This document shows positions 45,713 through 58,190 of a stretch of DNA of 64,000 nt, piece by piece. The notes below the pieces were generated by a model. The model ran no database searches. It was not told the DNA's origin and saw nothing but the letters and a program-made list of their open reading frames with translations. Both the position numbers and the translations under genes were made by a program. How positions within the stretch are numbered: position 1 is the stretch's first letter; every line of letters begins with the position of its first letter. This stretch comes from Fraxinus americana (lineage: Eukaryota > Streptophyta > Magnoliopsida > Lamiales > Oleaceae). Where the stretch lies: assembly GCA_035079005.1 (NCBI GenBank), contig CM068714.1:9607216-9671215 (forward strand). The letters run 5' to 3'.

Positions 45713-48653
45713 ATCTTAAGATGAATTTTGTCTAATTGTGCATGTTAGATAGACAACTTATGTGGGATTTCTCATTGCCGGTATGCATGTTGTATTCAAG
45801 GTATATACTTGCATTTTGAATCTGGAATATATAAATGATTACCAATGGTTGTATACTTTAATTCCTGTTTGGAAAGAAATCATGAGATTTGTCACTTTAT
45901 TTATTTGTTCATACCATGTCTCGACTCGTGAATAGATGCCATTAGACACTCTCATAGAAAATTGTTTCTATTTAACTCAAAGTCCATTAAGTGGCATCTA
46001 TTATCTAAAATCTGATTTCATATTCATGAAATGGATTGAACATTTGGTTTTGATAGTTACTTTGGTCTCAATTTGTAAACTGATTTGTGATGTCAGTTGC
46101 ACGTGGAAGTTATGAATTTTATGTTCCAACCATTGTGTTTCTTCATGTTTAAAACTACTATATTTAAATTTGCAGTAGATGCATGATAATTAAATTCTGC
46201 ATAAATATTATTTCATCAGATGGTGCATGAAATAATGTATGTATGCATGTTACGGTAATTGAAAGATTGTGTCTTTCCATACAAAAGGCAGTTTATGACT
46301 TGCATATATGAATGGGCATAAGTGTTCCTTATGATTAAAATTCTGTTTGCCGAATCATTGTTGGATATTTATCTGCTTTATTCATGCCACAAATTGAGAA
46401 ACTATTATGTTGTTGTATGAATTTGTGTCTAACTGTACATGCCATCATTTTTGCAAGAATCTCTGATTGAATTATCATGATAGAAAGATACTGGTGACCA
46501 ATTTCTAGTGTGGAAAATTGTGTCTATTCAAGTTATTCTCTATAACATGAATTGCTAAGCATATAGCTATAGGAGAAATCTAAAGTATTAGATTTATGTG
46601 AAGAAAGTATATGAACTTTCATAACTATTCTTTTGATCGGAATATGGTAAAATTAGTTGGTTAAATTTCATGTTGAAATTACACTAATTTTGATAGCCTC
46701 GAATAATTTGATGAAATTAATTGAGTTGAATCTATGCAAATTATGGTTGCATTCTAGCATGACAATATATGATCTTGTCACAATGGGTATTAAGCCGCCT
46801 AATCACATGGTGGAAAAATTTATGGAATAATCTAGGATCATATCATATGAGAAATCGAGACTCTTGAAAATGATTATTTTCCGAATGAAGTATCTCTTCA
46901 TAGAGATTGATTCGAAGAGGCGTGTCCTCTCGTTGAGTTGTGTCTTTTGAGAACACAACTATCGAACCAATGGATGATTCGTTCATTAAATTTGAACGTG
47001 GTGAATACGTATTATTTAACATGAAATAATGCTATCTTGTGATATGTTGGAGAAGTTGCAATTCTTGTGAATCAAGATGCTTAGTCTTCTTCATTGTTGA
47101 ATTCGATTTCAATAGTGGAACCAAGTAAATTGGTATATGTTTTGAAAGCATTGTTGGTCTATGTGATGACCTTAATTTAATTTGGATGATCAAATTGAAG
47201 ATAGTTGGATTGAAGTACATTGTATACTATTTCAATTGAAATAAATTGTGGATTGACGACCACTATTTTGAAAGTACTTAAACTTTCACGAAGCATTCGA
47301 TATGGACATTATCTATTCGATAATGAGTTGAACTACGAAAGAGTTGATGAACTCTAAGTTCAAGTGTAACCCAAAAATGTGGGGGTTAACATCAATGCTT
47401 GCGAACTTATATGAAAAGTTCAAGATTTGTGAATTCAACATTACTAGTTGCACATGCATTCCTAATTAAGGAATTGTGGGGGTAACTTATGTTAAAAGTT
47501 ACAATTTTCTATACTTTATAATCATAGAAATATGTTTATAAATGTGGAAAAGGTAGAAAATCCTTATATTAATTATAAGGATGATATACACTAAGTCTAA
47601 AGTGGATGAAATGAGATAAAATCCAATTACGACGTTTGTTTGGATATGCAAGATCAATTAGAATATTTGGAAAATATTCAAAAAAGTTGAAATGCATTGT
47701 AGTATTTCAATAATGATATTGAATACCCATGTTGTTGAAATCCACTAGTAAAAGTGATTGACTAGTGTAGTGTGTGATAGAAATCCTCTAACATTGTTGT
47801 TTGGAATTTATAAAGTTTTAGATAAAGCTAGTTAGAAGCATGTAGCTTCATGAGAGGATTTCTTGGTGGTGACATGTTGTATCTATTAAATCAATTAATT
47901 GTTGGCTAGCTATATTTGATGAGATACTAAGTCACATGTAATGGTAAGTCTAGACGTAGACATAATACCGTTAAGCAGTCGATCTCAATGGTGTAAATTC
48001 GTGGTACCTTTAGAGATTTACCGAGAGATCAAGAATACTGCATATCGAGGGGAATGAGATTAAAGCCTACGACGTAAGAGTCTTTGTAATGGTAACCCTA
48101 CCTTGTTGACTGGAGATCCCAAGATCTTGGTTCAAAGGGACAACTAAGTTATGAAGATCCCATGAAGCACTTAGGAAATTATTCATACTCATTCCTATGA
48201 TAATTAAAGTGCTTTCTGCTGAATGATTAAAGGTTAAGATACTCTTTTAATGATTCCTATAGCTTGATTCAGTCAAGTGGAGTATGGCAGAATACTCTTA
48301 ATAGGAGATCACCTATGTAAGTGTGAAGTGGGGCCGCTTCAATGAGAATTGTTCGAGGCTAAAATTCTCTAAACACTTATGAAACCAAGAGTGATCCATG
48401 GCCAAAATGGACATAACCGTGAGAACCATGAACGGTTTAGGGAAGACATTGTGTGAGTACTGTTGTCTCGGCTTACACCAACGGCTGAATGGTTCAAGAC
48501 ATCACGTTCACCAATTAGCCAGTAAGTCCGATAGTATTTCACTAAGGGAGGTTCAAGGCCAGAAGCTACCTTCTCTGATGCAGTGTTTTTTCCGCCCTCT
48601 CTCTACTAGTGTCTGCATAGTCATTTGCATTAATTTTCATTCATGTGGGGGAT
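45713..48653 (+). other. Internal region of the young retrotransposon
   Basis: No domain can be read in any frame. The bases after the left LTR (ATCTTAAGATG...) do not start with TGG and fit no usual tRNA primer. Near the 3' end, text at 48300-48650 (GAGTGATCCATGGCC, CATTCATGTGGGGGATTG) resembles the 3' untranslated part of copia-like elements. Confidence 0.6.
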
Positions 48654-49531
48654 TGTTGGAATTTTGTATTGGAAATTGGTTGTGACCAATTGAAATGATT
48701 TAAGTGGAAATTCCTTGTTTGGTGAATGAGAAATTAAGCCAAACTTAAACCACTTAATACTTGAAATTATTGGAATTGTGTAGAATATTGTGGAATATTC
48801 TAGAGAATGTAGATGAAAAGATGTGTCTTTTCATATGGATCATGACTCTTGGAGAGCATGACTTTTGGTATGAGTAACTTCCAATAATTATGATTATTCA
48901 AGAGATGTGTCTCTTGCTATGGATGTTCCAACTACTATATATATGGATTTCCTATGTGTTTGGATTAACTACACAACAAACAATTCATTTGATAGTTTCA
49001 TATCATGGTTACTTTAGTTTTGCATAAAACACTTTATAAAAGTGATGTTCTCTTGCATCAAAATTATGGTTATGGTAGAGAGGGAACTCCGTTCGAGTTC
49101 GTTGGTCTAAGTCATTTGGAGTGCTCCTATGGCTTGACGTGGTCGTTGTATCTTGGGAGATGATTGCCGAGAAACCGTTAGCACCAATGCGGGGCAAATT
49201 CATCTTAAGGAAAAAGTGTCAAACACTTGCCTCGACCGATCGCATCACTTGCATTTCATCTTTCTCATTTTCTGATTTTATTTATGCTTGATTTCAGAAT
49301 ATGGTTAATTTATTTATGTGTTTTATTGAAGGGTTTGAATTGAAGAACAACATGCGTTCACTCATATTGGGAAGTGAAGAATTCATATTATTATATTCGA
49401 AGTCGGTAAATCGCTATTTCATCTTCTCAAATCAGATTTCGGTAAGTCGAATGATGTTTCGATTTCACGCATATTAACGGCATGCTCTTGATGAATATAA
49501 TATGCACATTATCGGTGTAATATCTCCTACA
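48654..49531 (+). repeat. Right LTR of the young retrotransposon
   Basis: 878 bp, near-identical to 44835-45712 and preceded by the purine tract at 48645-48652. Confidence 0.93.
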
Positions 49532-50109
49532 TGTTCCCCCATGAATATGCTCGCCTAGAGTTGGCAAGACTATCGACAGTGAGGCGCGACCATGGGTGTG
49601 ATTGTCGGTGGCAATTTGTGCATTGAGGCCATCAGCTAGGGAAGAAGTTCCGAGGAATTAGGTGGCCGATGGTTTTTTTGGATTGAGTGGCCGCCGACTT
49701 GTGTTGATTTTGATCTTCTGTGATTTTTTATTAAATCTTTTTTTGATTTTCTCTAGATATTCGACGATCCTTTCTAGAACCTGGTTTTCAAATGTTTTCT
49801 AATTTTGATGTTGGATGGTTTTTCTTTCCATCGTGTTTTACGTTCTTCCTCTTCATAATGGAAAAGCTGGGTTTGACGATTTGATGGTGATTGTTTTGGT
49901 TTGATGATGGTGGTGGCAATTTAAGGTTCACAGTGGTGGCGATCGACTGGCGGTGGTGAGTTTGGTTTTAGATTGGGGTAAGGGTGGATGAGGTGAAAAA
50001 TATAACCTTTTAATTTGAATTTTTTTTTTTAATTATCCATTATTATATAATTGTATTTATATTGCAAAATATAATGTTGTCGTGGAATTGACAAAAATGT
50101 CCATACGTA

Positions 50110-50269
50110 GCCCCCCATCTGTTTCTCATTTTTCATCCATAAAAATGAAATATATGACTGTTATCTGTCACATCAAGCCATCAATTTTGAATTTCTATCT
50201 CTTATGTGGGGCTCAATAATAGCTATACTTTTCATTTTCATTCTACAATAATGAGAATCAAATGGGCCC
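50110..50269. mobile_element. Tourist-like MITE inside the right inverted end
   Basis: It interrupts the alignment of the two inverted ends of the Mutator-like element. The ends are GCCCCCCATCTGTTTCTCATT and (reversed) GGGCCCATTTGATTCTCATT. Flanks are GTA and TTA, one mismatch in a 3-bp duplication. The matching position in the left end (about 44594) is empty. Confidence 0.75.
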
Positions 50270-50465
50270 TTAAAATGATCAAAATATCAATTTTTTGCAA
50301 AATATTGGTCAACTAACTGTCAAACGGACGATTTCCATCATTTGGACATCAGTTACATATTTATGAAAAGTTAGGGATCTTTACTAGCACGAATCAAAGG
50401 TTAGGGTAAAGTCTACACAAATTTAAAAAGTTATGGACTGTTGCTGCAATTTTCCTTATTTAATA

Positions 50466-52176
50466 TTTATTCTATTTTTGGTAAGACTAACAAGCTCTTA
50501 ATATCTGCACAATCTTTAGCTAAGGTAATTATACTGATTATGTCGCTCACGCGATCCATATCACGTAACAGACACAATCTACATGGTAAATCGATTACAA
50601 TAGGTGCTCGAAACGTTTTTCTTAAGAGCGTGAAATTATGACACTTATTTTCTAGTATTTCTCTAAGGTACCAAACATCCCTATTTTACGTTATATTTAT
50701 GATTCGATTAGTCTAAGCGGTTCCTACAATGCCATGCAAAGGTAAATGACCAGATTGGAAGGACTTTAAAAAGTTAAAAGTTATTTCTATGAATAAATTT
50801 TTTTTTCAACACATTTAAATATTTTTTTTAGAAATGCTTTATTTAGTTAGAAGAATTTTTTATTATTATTTATAAAGAAAAATAAAAAAAAAATGAAATA
50901 AGATAACTTTCTAAGAATGCTCTCTTATCGGAAGTAGAAACAAAAGAAGAAGCCCTACCAAACAATCCCTGAATAGCTTGAAGCATTTAATTTCTTTGGC
51001 TTATATATGAAATAAAATATGTGAATTTAACTTCACCTTTAATTAATATCAGATAACAGAATCCATGATAGTGCACCAAAGATGTCTTTAAACTTCAAAG
51101 TATACCAAATCAGTATACCTATCGTTTCTATAATAATTTAATTATATTCTCTTAATCAAATGCTACTCATGAATTGATCTTGCCAAGAAGGGCATCGATT
51201 CGAAACATGGAGCATTTGTGCATCGAAACCCAACATAGCCATGCCCGAGCTAACACGTAACCTATCAATGAATGAAGTGAATTGAAGAAAAATGATTTAT
51301 TGAAATTAATACCTAATTTGTTAGAATAATTTTAATCATCGTTAAATCATTTGACTAACAGTAACGGGCTCCACTAATCATATCAATCTGAATGACAGTG
51401 GATTTCTTGATTAATTGTCCAATGAAGTTGAATAATGAATCAGTGAGCTCATTGCAACCAAAATTGATGATAATCAAAATTAATTATGAATATATTACTG
51501 AATTTGTCAAGGTTGGATAAATAAAATTTAAAAAATATATGAAGCCCATGTTTGAGCTCCATTATTTAAAAACTAATTTTTCTTCAAAATTATTTTCAAT
51601 TATACATTTTTTCAATAAAATATTTTTACACGTAAATCCAAATTTTTCCATACTATTTAATCATATTCCCAAAAGTAATCACTATTACAAAATTCATTTT
51701 TCCTAAAAATAGGGCTCAACTCAAACACACCCTCAGCCCTTGTTCGAGATCCTTTTTTTCAAGGGGAAAAAGGTGTTTGGAAATAGTGATTTTTTTTGGA
51801 GAATGTGTGATTTGAAAATAAGAAAAAGTTCTGAGATTACGTGTAAAATTATTTTATTAAAAACTATGTGACTGAAAATAAAATTTGAAAAAAATGAAGA
51901 TCAAACAAGTACGGTATTTTCGAGAAAAAATTCAAAAAATTCAATAATGAATTTGAGAAAGCTCAATAAGGACTTGAATGCGGCTACTAAAACATGCTCA
52001 CGTGGCTAGTCATGTCAAAATGGCCCCATCCAACATGGAATCTGGTTATGGTTACATCCGATGGCTCTTTGCCCCAGGTTCCCTCCCTTTCATTTATCTT
52101 CCTATTTATTCCACAGGTTCGTGACCCGATTCCGACAGTCATTGGCAGACCCGAACCGGCCAGTTTTTTCTCCATT
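50466..52176. other. Intergenic; two Tourist copies back to back at 51544-51912
   Basis: No gene is recognised. GCCCATGTTTGAGCTCC (51546) to GGGCTCAACTCAAACACACC (51732) is one worn copy. AGCCCTTGTTCGAGATCC (51736) to GATCAAACAAGTAC (51912) is a second, in opposite orientation to the first. The rest is AT-rich. The last 200 bases are the bHLH gene promoter. Confidence 0.5.
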
Positions 52177-52184
52177 TATATATA
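52177..52184 (+). promoter_or_regulatory. TATA box of the bHLH gene
   Basis: TATATATA inside TTTATATATACC, 204 bases before the start codon. A leader of roughly 170 bases would follow, with upstream ATGs at 52225 and 52313. Confidence 0.5.
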
Positions 52185-52387
52185 CCCCTACAATTCCTCC
52201 ATTTACATATTTCTCTAGGTTGCATGTTGGTTTGAGAGGACCCAAGTTTAGGCCACTAGAAGTGCAGAAAGCTACCTAATCTTGTTAGTACAAAACTACC
52301 TAGCTATCACTTTTGTTAAAGCATATTTTTCACTTATTTGAAGTGGTTTTTGAACTTTTGATCACTCTTTTGAAAAAGACTTTGCTA

Positions 52388-54666
52388 ATGAATAGAGGAG
52401 CTTTACCGGAGATGATACACTGCCTCACCATTCCGGCTAATATCGCCGGAAATAATGGTCGTGCTGGTATTGCAATGAGAGTGCTCGAGAGACAACAGCA
52501 ACAGCAATCAGGTACTCATCTGAATGAGGATTATCAGTTGAGTATGTTTTCTGTACCTTCTGTTGAAGATCAACAGTTTCAAGGTTTGGTTGAGAGTGAT
52601 CAAGGCATTGGACAACTCGTGGCTCAGGCAATGAAACCGGACCCTGGTGTAGAAGATGGAAGGAATAATTTTTGCAGAGCTGAGAGTAGTTTGAATTATG
52701 CTGGTTGTGTATATGGAAATGGGTCTAAATTTGAAATGAATTACCCGATTCCAAGAACCGCCAGCTGCCCACCAGCAGTGGCTGCGGCAATGCCAGAGGT
52801 GGCAGCAGTTGCTAACAAAGGAAAGGAGGCGGCCCTGCTGGAAAAGCTGGGCTCTGCAGCCGGAAGAGAGAGTTTCAAGAAGAGGAAGTCCTATAAGACT
52901 AGGGATCTTAAGGTGAATATCTCGTAATACTATCTTTATTACTTCTGATGATTTGCTTGCTGTAATTTCTATCATTAAATGCTACTTAATTTCAAATTAA
53001 GTGTAAATCAAAACTTTTGGGACATAATCAGGTCGTTGCAGAAGAACAAAGCAGAGAGAAAAAGGCCAAGGGATATATAGAAGAAGAGGATTCTAAGATC
53101 ACAGAGCAAAATAGCAACAGTAAGAGCACCACCACCACGACTAGTAACAACAACAACAAAGAAACTTCTGCTGATAATTCGAAGGGAAATTCAAAGCTCT
53201 CTGAGATTCCAAAGCTCGACTACATTCACGTTCGAGCACGACGTGGGCAAGCCACTGACAGCCACAGCTTGGCAGAAAGAGTATGTTCAACTTCAACTGA
53301 TATGTTTTAAGAGTATTTTCTATTTACTTATTGTGCGTTCTACACAGTAAATGGTGTTAATTATGCAGGTAAGGAGGGAAAAAATTAGTGAAAGAATGAA
53401 GTACCTGCAAGGTCTAGTACCTGGATGCAATAAGATCACTGGGAAAGCTGGAACGCTGGACGAAATCATCAACTACGTCCAATCTCTTCAAAGACAAGTA
53501 GAGGTACAACTATCAATGATCATATTTCATCACATATTCATGTATCAGCACAAATATTGAAATTAGTGTTCTATCTTCGTGACAGTTCCTCTCCATGAAA
53601 CTCGCTGCAATCAATCAAAGCCTTGAATTTGACATAGAAAACTTCATAGCTAAAGAGGTAAAGACAATTTTCAGTATTGTGCTAGCATCTTATATCTAAA
53701 ACAGATAGAATTATTAAAAGTGATTTCTGTTTTGAAGTGATTCTTACATTTAATGCCTACAGATGTTTCCAGCTAGGATATCTAGCATTCCCACAGTTGG
53801 GATGTCGTCCGACTTCATTAATCCTTCTCACCTTCAGTTCAACTCATTACCGCAAGGAGTTTCATGTTATGGTCTAGAAATGGGTGTAAATCTTCCTGAT
53901 GTAATACTTCGGAGAACTATCAGTGCTCCGGTATCAATGCCAGAGATATTCCTTGAATCTTCCAATTTAAATGCAAGTATTTCTTCATTTTCATCTTCAG
54001 GTAATTACACTTTATATCCTCAATGACCAATAATTCTTACAAACAATTCAAAATACAGCAAATTCAGCATTCAAACTGGGATCCCGAGTTACAAAATCTC
54101 TATGGCATGGAGTTTCATCAAGGAAAATCAACTTCATTCAATACTCAGCCATTTACAGGTGAACAAACACGTCTTGTCAAATGCTAGTACCTGCTTTTGA
54201 TAACTTAGGAGTGTTACTAATACAAAATGATGAGAGACCATTGAACCCCACAAAAAGTTAATGATATCGCTTGGGAGTAATATGGTCCTCTTTAATTTAT
54301 TTTGAGGAAGTTGCTTCTTAGGAATCTTTCTTTATCTGTCTTCCACTTAAAATGAACTAATGATTAAGCCATCTCACTTTTAAATGTCAATAATTCCTAA
54401 ATCATTAATACAAAAGATATACAAGTTCACACTAGCATTTGCTCAGACAGGAAACGGAGAAATTAGTTAAAATAAAACACATTGTGTCCTGGTATTCACT
54501 TCATAACCAAGTCATCTCAAATAGGTCTAACTTGGTTCAGGTCCTAAATTCATGCTTCAGTCATAAATTTCTTAGACACAACACTGTACAATAATTTATT
54601 GAAGTTTGAAACTAAAAGGGCCTTATTATTGCAGGTTTCACAGAAGCAGGGGATGTGAAACTCTAG
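52388..54666 (+). CDS. bHLH transcription factor, BEE/CIB/BPE-type (subfamily XII)
   Basis: Seven exons: 52388-52912, 53032-53280, 53369-53503, 53586-53657, 53763-53972, 54059-54158, 54635-54666. They add up to 440 codons in one frame. The bHLH domain lies near residues 246-305. The DNA-contacting H253, E257 and R261 (SHSLAERVRREK) predict E-box binding, and the helix-loop-helix includes KYLQGLVPGCNKITGKA. Before it are the N-terminal motif VLERQ with five Gln (Q36-Q40), AQAMKPDPG, and the basic FKKRK nuclear signal near residue 165. After it come the conserved tails PELQNLYGMEFHQG and GDVKL. This class binds as dimers in the nucleus in growth, hormone and light responses; the exact orthologue is not decided. 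Intron 5 (53973-54058) starts with GCAAGT, a GC-AG intron; using the GT at 54001 would destroy the frame. ATG 52388 was chosen because the family begins MNR.ALPEM; the upstream extension is unlike it. Confidence 0.93.
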
Positions 54667-56956
54667 TCGAATCTATTTTCCTATTCCTTTTCCTATTTCC
54701 AACTACATATCGTATATACAGTTGAAGTATAGAAATATTTGCAATGATAATGTTATAAGCTTTTAACCATAAATTTTTTCTTTTGTGTACGTGGTAACTG
54801 TAAAAGCATCACAAGATGAAACTGCATAAAAAAGTATAAATGGCTAAAAGGTAGAAATTTCAGGCAGGTTGCAAAAATAAACCGAGATAAAACATCAAGG
54901 AAATGAAACATATTGTAAATCCTCTTTCGATATACATTCTGGTTTAAACAGATAATAAATACACCATAGGGCTAAGTTCAACTTGTATATAGGCTGTAGA
55001 TACGAACAGATAACTCGATACTAAAACATTGATTAATAATTTAATCGTCCCTTGCTTCTAAAGGGAGCCATACGGGCTTTATAATCAATAAAGCTGCAGA
55101 AAGTGGCCTATGCTTTTCAAGTTAATTTCACGTAATGAGACCTCACAGAGTCTCTCTTTCAATCCACATTTAAAAGGCCAAAGGTGGACCAAGCCTCGTA
55201 CAAAAGCCTGATCTCCTTGATTCTATTTGACGCAGTGGCTGGTGTGGAAGAATTTGCAATTTGTAATACTGTTCCCACTCACCTATATGAATTTTTTTTC
55301 TTTATTAATACTTCAAAATTCTCCACTTTTCGCATATTACAGTTCCGACAAATAAAGCTAAAACTTAAAAGATTCTAAAAGCTGTGTGGATGCAGCATAA
55401 TGGTCAAGCAGATATTTTCCAAAAAGCAATACATATCAGATCACATACTTAATCCTCCACACCAGCTCTATTGTTTCTTCTTAGTTGCACCTTAGTCAAT
55501 TCCAAACTTTCTATCTACTTTCAGCCAGAATAAATTCTGGGAATTGTTAGTAATTAATAAATGGCATGTCCTACCCAAAATAGATGGAGTTAGAAGTGGT
55601 CCGGGGAAACTGATCAGAAACAATAGGGACTAAAATGAGAAAATTGAAAGCTAAGGGTTGAAATTAAAGGTTTCTTAGAACTTAGGACTGTAGATACAAT
55701 CAACCAAAAAATGATTTTCCATAGAGCCTCACATTCAGATCCAACGCATATTTGCGATCAATCTTTTGTTGAATGTTATGTCAAAGATAAAGATTTGTTT
55801 CCCTAGGAAGTTGTGAACTGAAGAAGTAAAGAGTTAAGTCGATCGGATGAAGCTTTAGTATGCCTGATATCTGACCCCGAAGCTAATTTTATGCCAAGTC
55901 CACTGTCAAATAATTAACATATACAAGTGTTGTCAATACTGTACAAATCGCTGGGTCTATGATGCATGCGCCAAATGAAAAATATGTCTACATAAATGCA
56001 GGGTTGTATCCCTTGTTCCCGAAGTAAAATATTACCAGATTTCTCAATGCTATGGAAGACGTAGTTTCCTTTAGAATAACAGTACAAAAGGCTGATGCTG
56101 GAAATTACGATGATTTTCTCCAAATGAAAGTGGGTGAACTGACTCTTTATTACTAATTACCAAAAAGGAGAAAAGTTGAAGTGTGTGTGGAAGGCCCAAA
56201 ATACTTTCATGGTAGGTATACAATAACTAATTAACTATCAACATAGATAGACTGCTGATGCCATTTCTTACAGTGTGAAAGGCCTATATCTAATGTTGAC
56301 ATCTTTGGCAGATTATTCTCCCTCAAAGTGAATAGGTGAATTAACTAGGTGAATCAGTTGAATCAATAAACCTGATCCGCATAAATGGAAAACCTGTATT
56401 ACATCACTGAGTAGACAATCTACTAATACTATACAATAACATTCATTTGAAGGAAACCTGCCTCTGAACAGCTACAACTAAGAGTTGCATGCTGACATGT
56501 TCATCTTTTTGCTTGTTCCACTACAACACAGATTCTTCCCGGTCTCTGTCATTAAATAAGATGGACACTTTTGTCAAAAGAGTGGCTTGGAAACCAAGAA
56601 GCGAATTCCAGTTATAGCATTGAGAATGTACCTTTTCCAGGAACAACATTTGTGCAGCTTAACAATTGTGGAAGCAATACTCGTACTTCCCTGCTGACGT
56701 TAAAACATACAAAAATGTCAGTTGAGTGTAGATTCGAATTGGAGCATGCGTGATCATATATTTGTGCGACCTTTGGAAGCTTCAGCCCCTGTTGCCCACA
56801 ACACCAGCAACTGGCTTCAATCTTTTTGCTTCATTGCATCTACTTGCAAAATCCTAGCCATTGTCCTGACCTATGCTGACGACAATAATGAAACAACGAT
56901 AGACCTTAAAGCTGGAAAAGCTAATCAATAGAATCTACACTTCGGTTTTATCCCTT
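54667..56956. other. Downstream of the bHLH gene, no gene recognised
   Basis: 3' UTR, then anonymous sequence with somewhat higher complexity than other spacers (55400-56950). Short frames at 55914-56123 (-) and 56722-56931 (+) show no family. A decayed gene may be hidden here, but I cannot support one. Confidence 0.4.
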
Positions 56957-56959
56957 TTA

Positions 56960-57135
56960 GCCCCTGTTTGACGTTGAAAAATCTTTTTTCTACGTACTGA
57001 TTTTCAACCACACATTCACATAATAAAATATTATACTCGTCAACCCAAATTTTTTTCTACTTTTTAACCACACATTTTCCTAAAAATCACTATTCAAAAA
57101 ATTATTTTCCCAAATAATGGCCATCAAACTGGGGC
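56960..57135. mobile_element. Tourist-type MITE
   Basis: 176 bp, with ends GCCCCTGTTTGACGTTGAA and (reversed) GCCCCAGTTTGATGGCCATT, TTA at 56957-56959 and 57136-57138. The interior GATTTTCAACCACACATTC matches the copies at 2506 and 41575. Confidence 0.88.
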
Positions 57136-57138
57136 TTA

Positions 57139-57764
57139 TTTTATCAAAGTAATATCATGTAAAACAAAGATCGTACAGTTACACTGTAGATTGATTTTAA
57201 TTTCAAATAAATATTCAAGCTTAACAATATTGGATGAAAGTATTGGTTTAACATTTCATAAAGAAGATGAAATGTGCCAAAATCATAATAAATTTTGATC
57301 AAAGGAAATGCAAAAAATCAAACAATAACCATAGCAGCCTCACCGCAAGCTCCTCCATAAGGCCTGGAGTCATCACGTACACAATATCATTCTCGAAACC
57401 TGAACCGTATTAGTAACTCATAAAAACATTATACTGTAAAAAATGTGGAAGAATTGAATCGAGTGCACCTTTAGTATCTCGATTTCTGATTAATTTGCTA
57501 GAAGAGAAAATGTTTATATTCTTATTATTGTTGCGCTGTGAATCTCGTGCGCGCGATAGAATTTGGATTTTACTGCCGCCTCTAAATGAATTATTACCTC
57601 TTTCTCACATTTAACCACATACAGAATTCTAGATATCAAAACGAGATGACCATTTTCACCTTATCACTTAAAAAAGGCCCTAATTTTCATTTATTTATCA
57701 ATTAATCCACTAGATTACTGGTATTGAACCACTCCACTGTACCTTTCTTCCACATCCTCCTTTG
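57139..57764. other. Intergenic, no gene recognised
   Basis: AT-rich spacer between the MITE and the copia element. CGTGCGCGCG at 57548 is the only GC-rich spot. Confidence 0.4.
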
Positions 57765-58134
57765 CCATATGTGAAAAACCAAATTAGGTTGGAATGTTTG
57801 GATTTGGAAAAATATTATTTCACTTTTTTATTAAAAAAATATTGAGAAAATATTTTTTCCTTTATTTCACGTAATTTATTTTTTGTTTTGTTTTCATCTT
57901 GGGTTTGGACATCTTCCCTATAAATAGTAGACTCTTCATTCAGTTTTAGTGACCAAAGAAATATATATTGTTGAATTCTTGTATTTTTCTCTCCATTGTT
58001 ATTAATAAATATCGTTTCCTCTACAATTTTCTTCCTTCTTTTTTACTTTAATCTTGTCATTTTTCTTACGATCTTTATTATTTCAAATTTGTCATTAATC
58101 TCAATTCCCGCGTTCGAGACGATTTTTCCAAACA
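57765..58134 (+). repeat. Left LTR of the copia element, truncated
   Basis: Homologous to 59938-60344, with CCATATGTGAAAAACC as its first readable part. TATAAATAGTAG near 57919 is the likely TATA box, also present at 60130. Confidence 0.88.
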
Positions 58135-58190
58135 AGTGGTATCAAAGCCAAGTTACGGGTTCTTTGTGATTTGATTGAGATTTTTCAAAG

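Larger units (their letters stand above)
44835..49531 (+). mobile_element. Young LTR retrotransposon without coding capacity
   Basis: Perfect 5-bp duplication TGTTC at 44830-44834 and 49532-49536. Two LTRs of 878 bp each start TGTTGGAATTTTG and end CTACA or ATACA. A purine tract GTGGGGGAT precedes the right LTR. The 2,941-bp interior (45713-48653) has no long frame and no recognisable gag, RT or integrase, so the element needs proteins from elsewhere (LARD-like). Orientation follows the purine tract. It lies inside the Mutator-like element 44403-50456 and is younger than it. Confidence 0.93.
44403..50456. mobile_element. Mutator-like element with ~350-bp inverted ends, host of two later insertions
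   Basis: The left end GGAAACATTGCAAAAACGG and the reversed right end AGGAAAATTGCAGCAACAG open inverted repeats that can be followed for about 350 bp on each side (44403-44760 against 49950-50456, minus the MITE at 50110-50269). The same 10-base string TTATTTAATA lies outside both ends (44393-44402 and 50456-50465), which contains the 9-bp duplication expected for Mutator-like elements. Without the LTR element and the MITE the body would be about 1.2 kb. No transposase is seen; the interior has a GC-rich stretch at 49560-49700. Confidence 0.88.

Noticed and set aside
45190..49203. Two identical 64-codon minus-strand frames
   Set aside because: They lie in the two LTRs of the young retrotransposon and reflect LTR identity.
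54001..54026. bHLH protein ending at the stop 54024-54026 without splicing
   Set aside because: It would lack the conserved tail that is readable in the next two exons; kept only as a possible splice variant.
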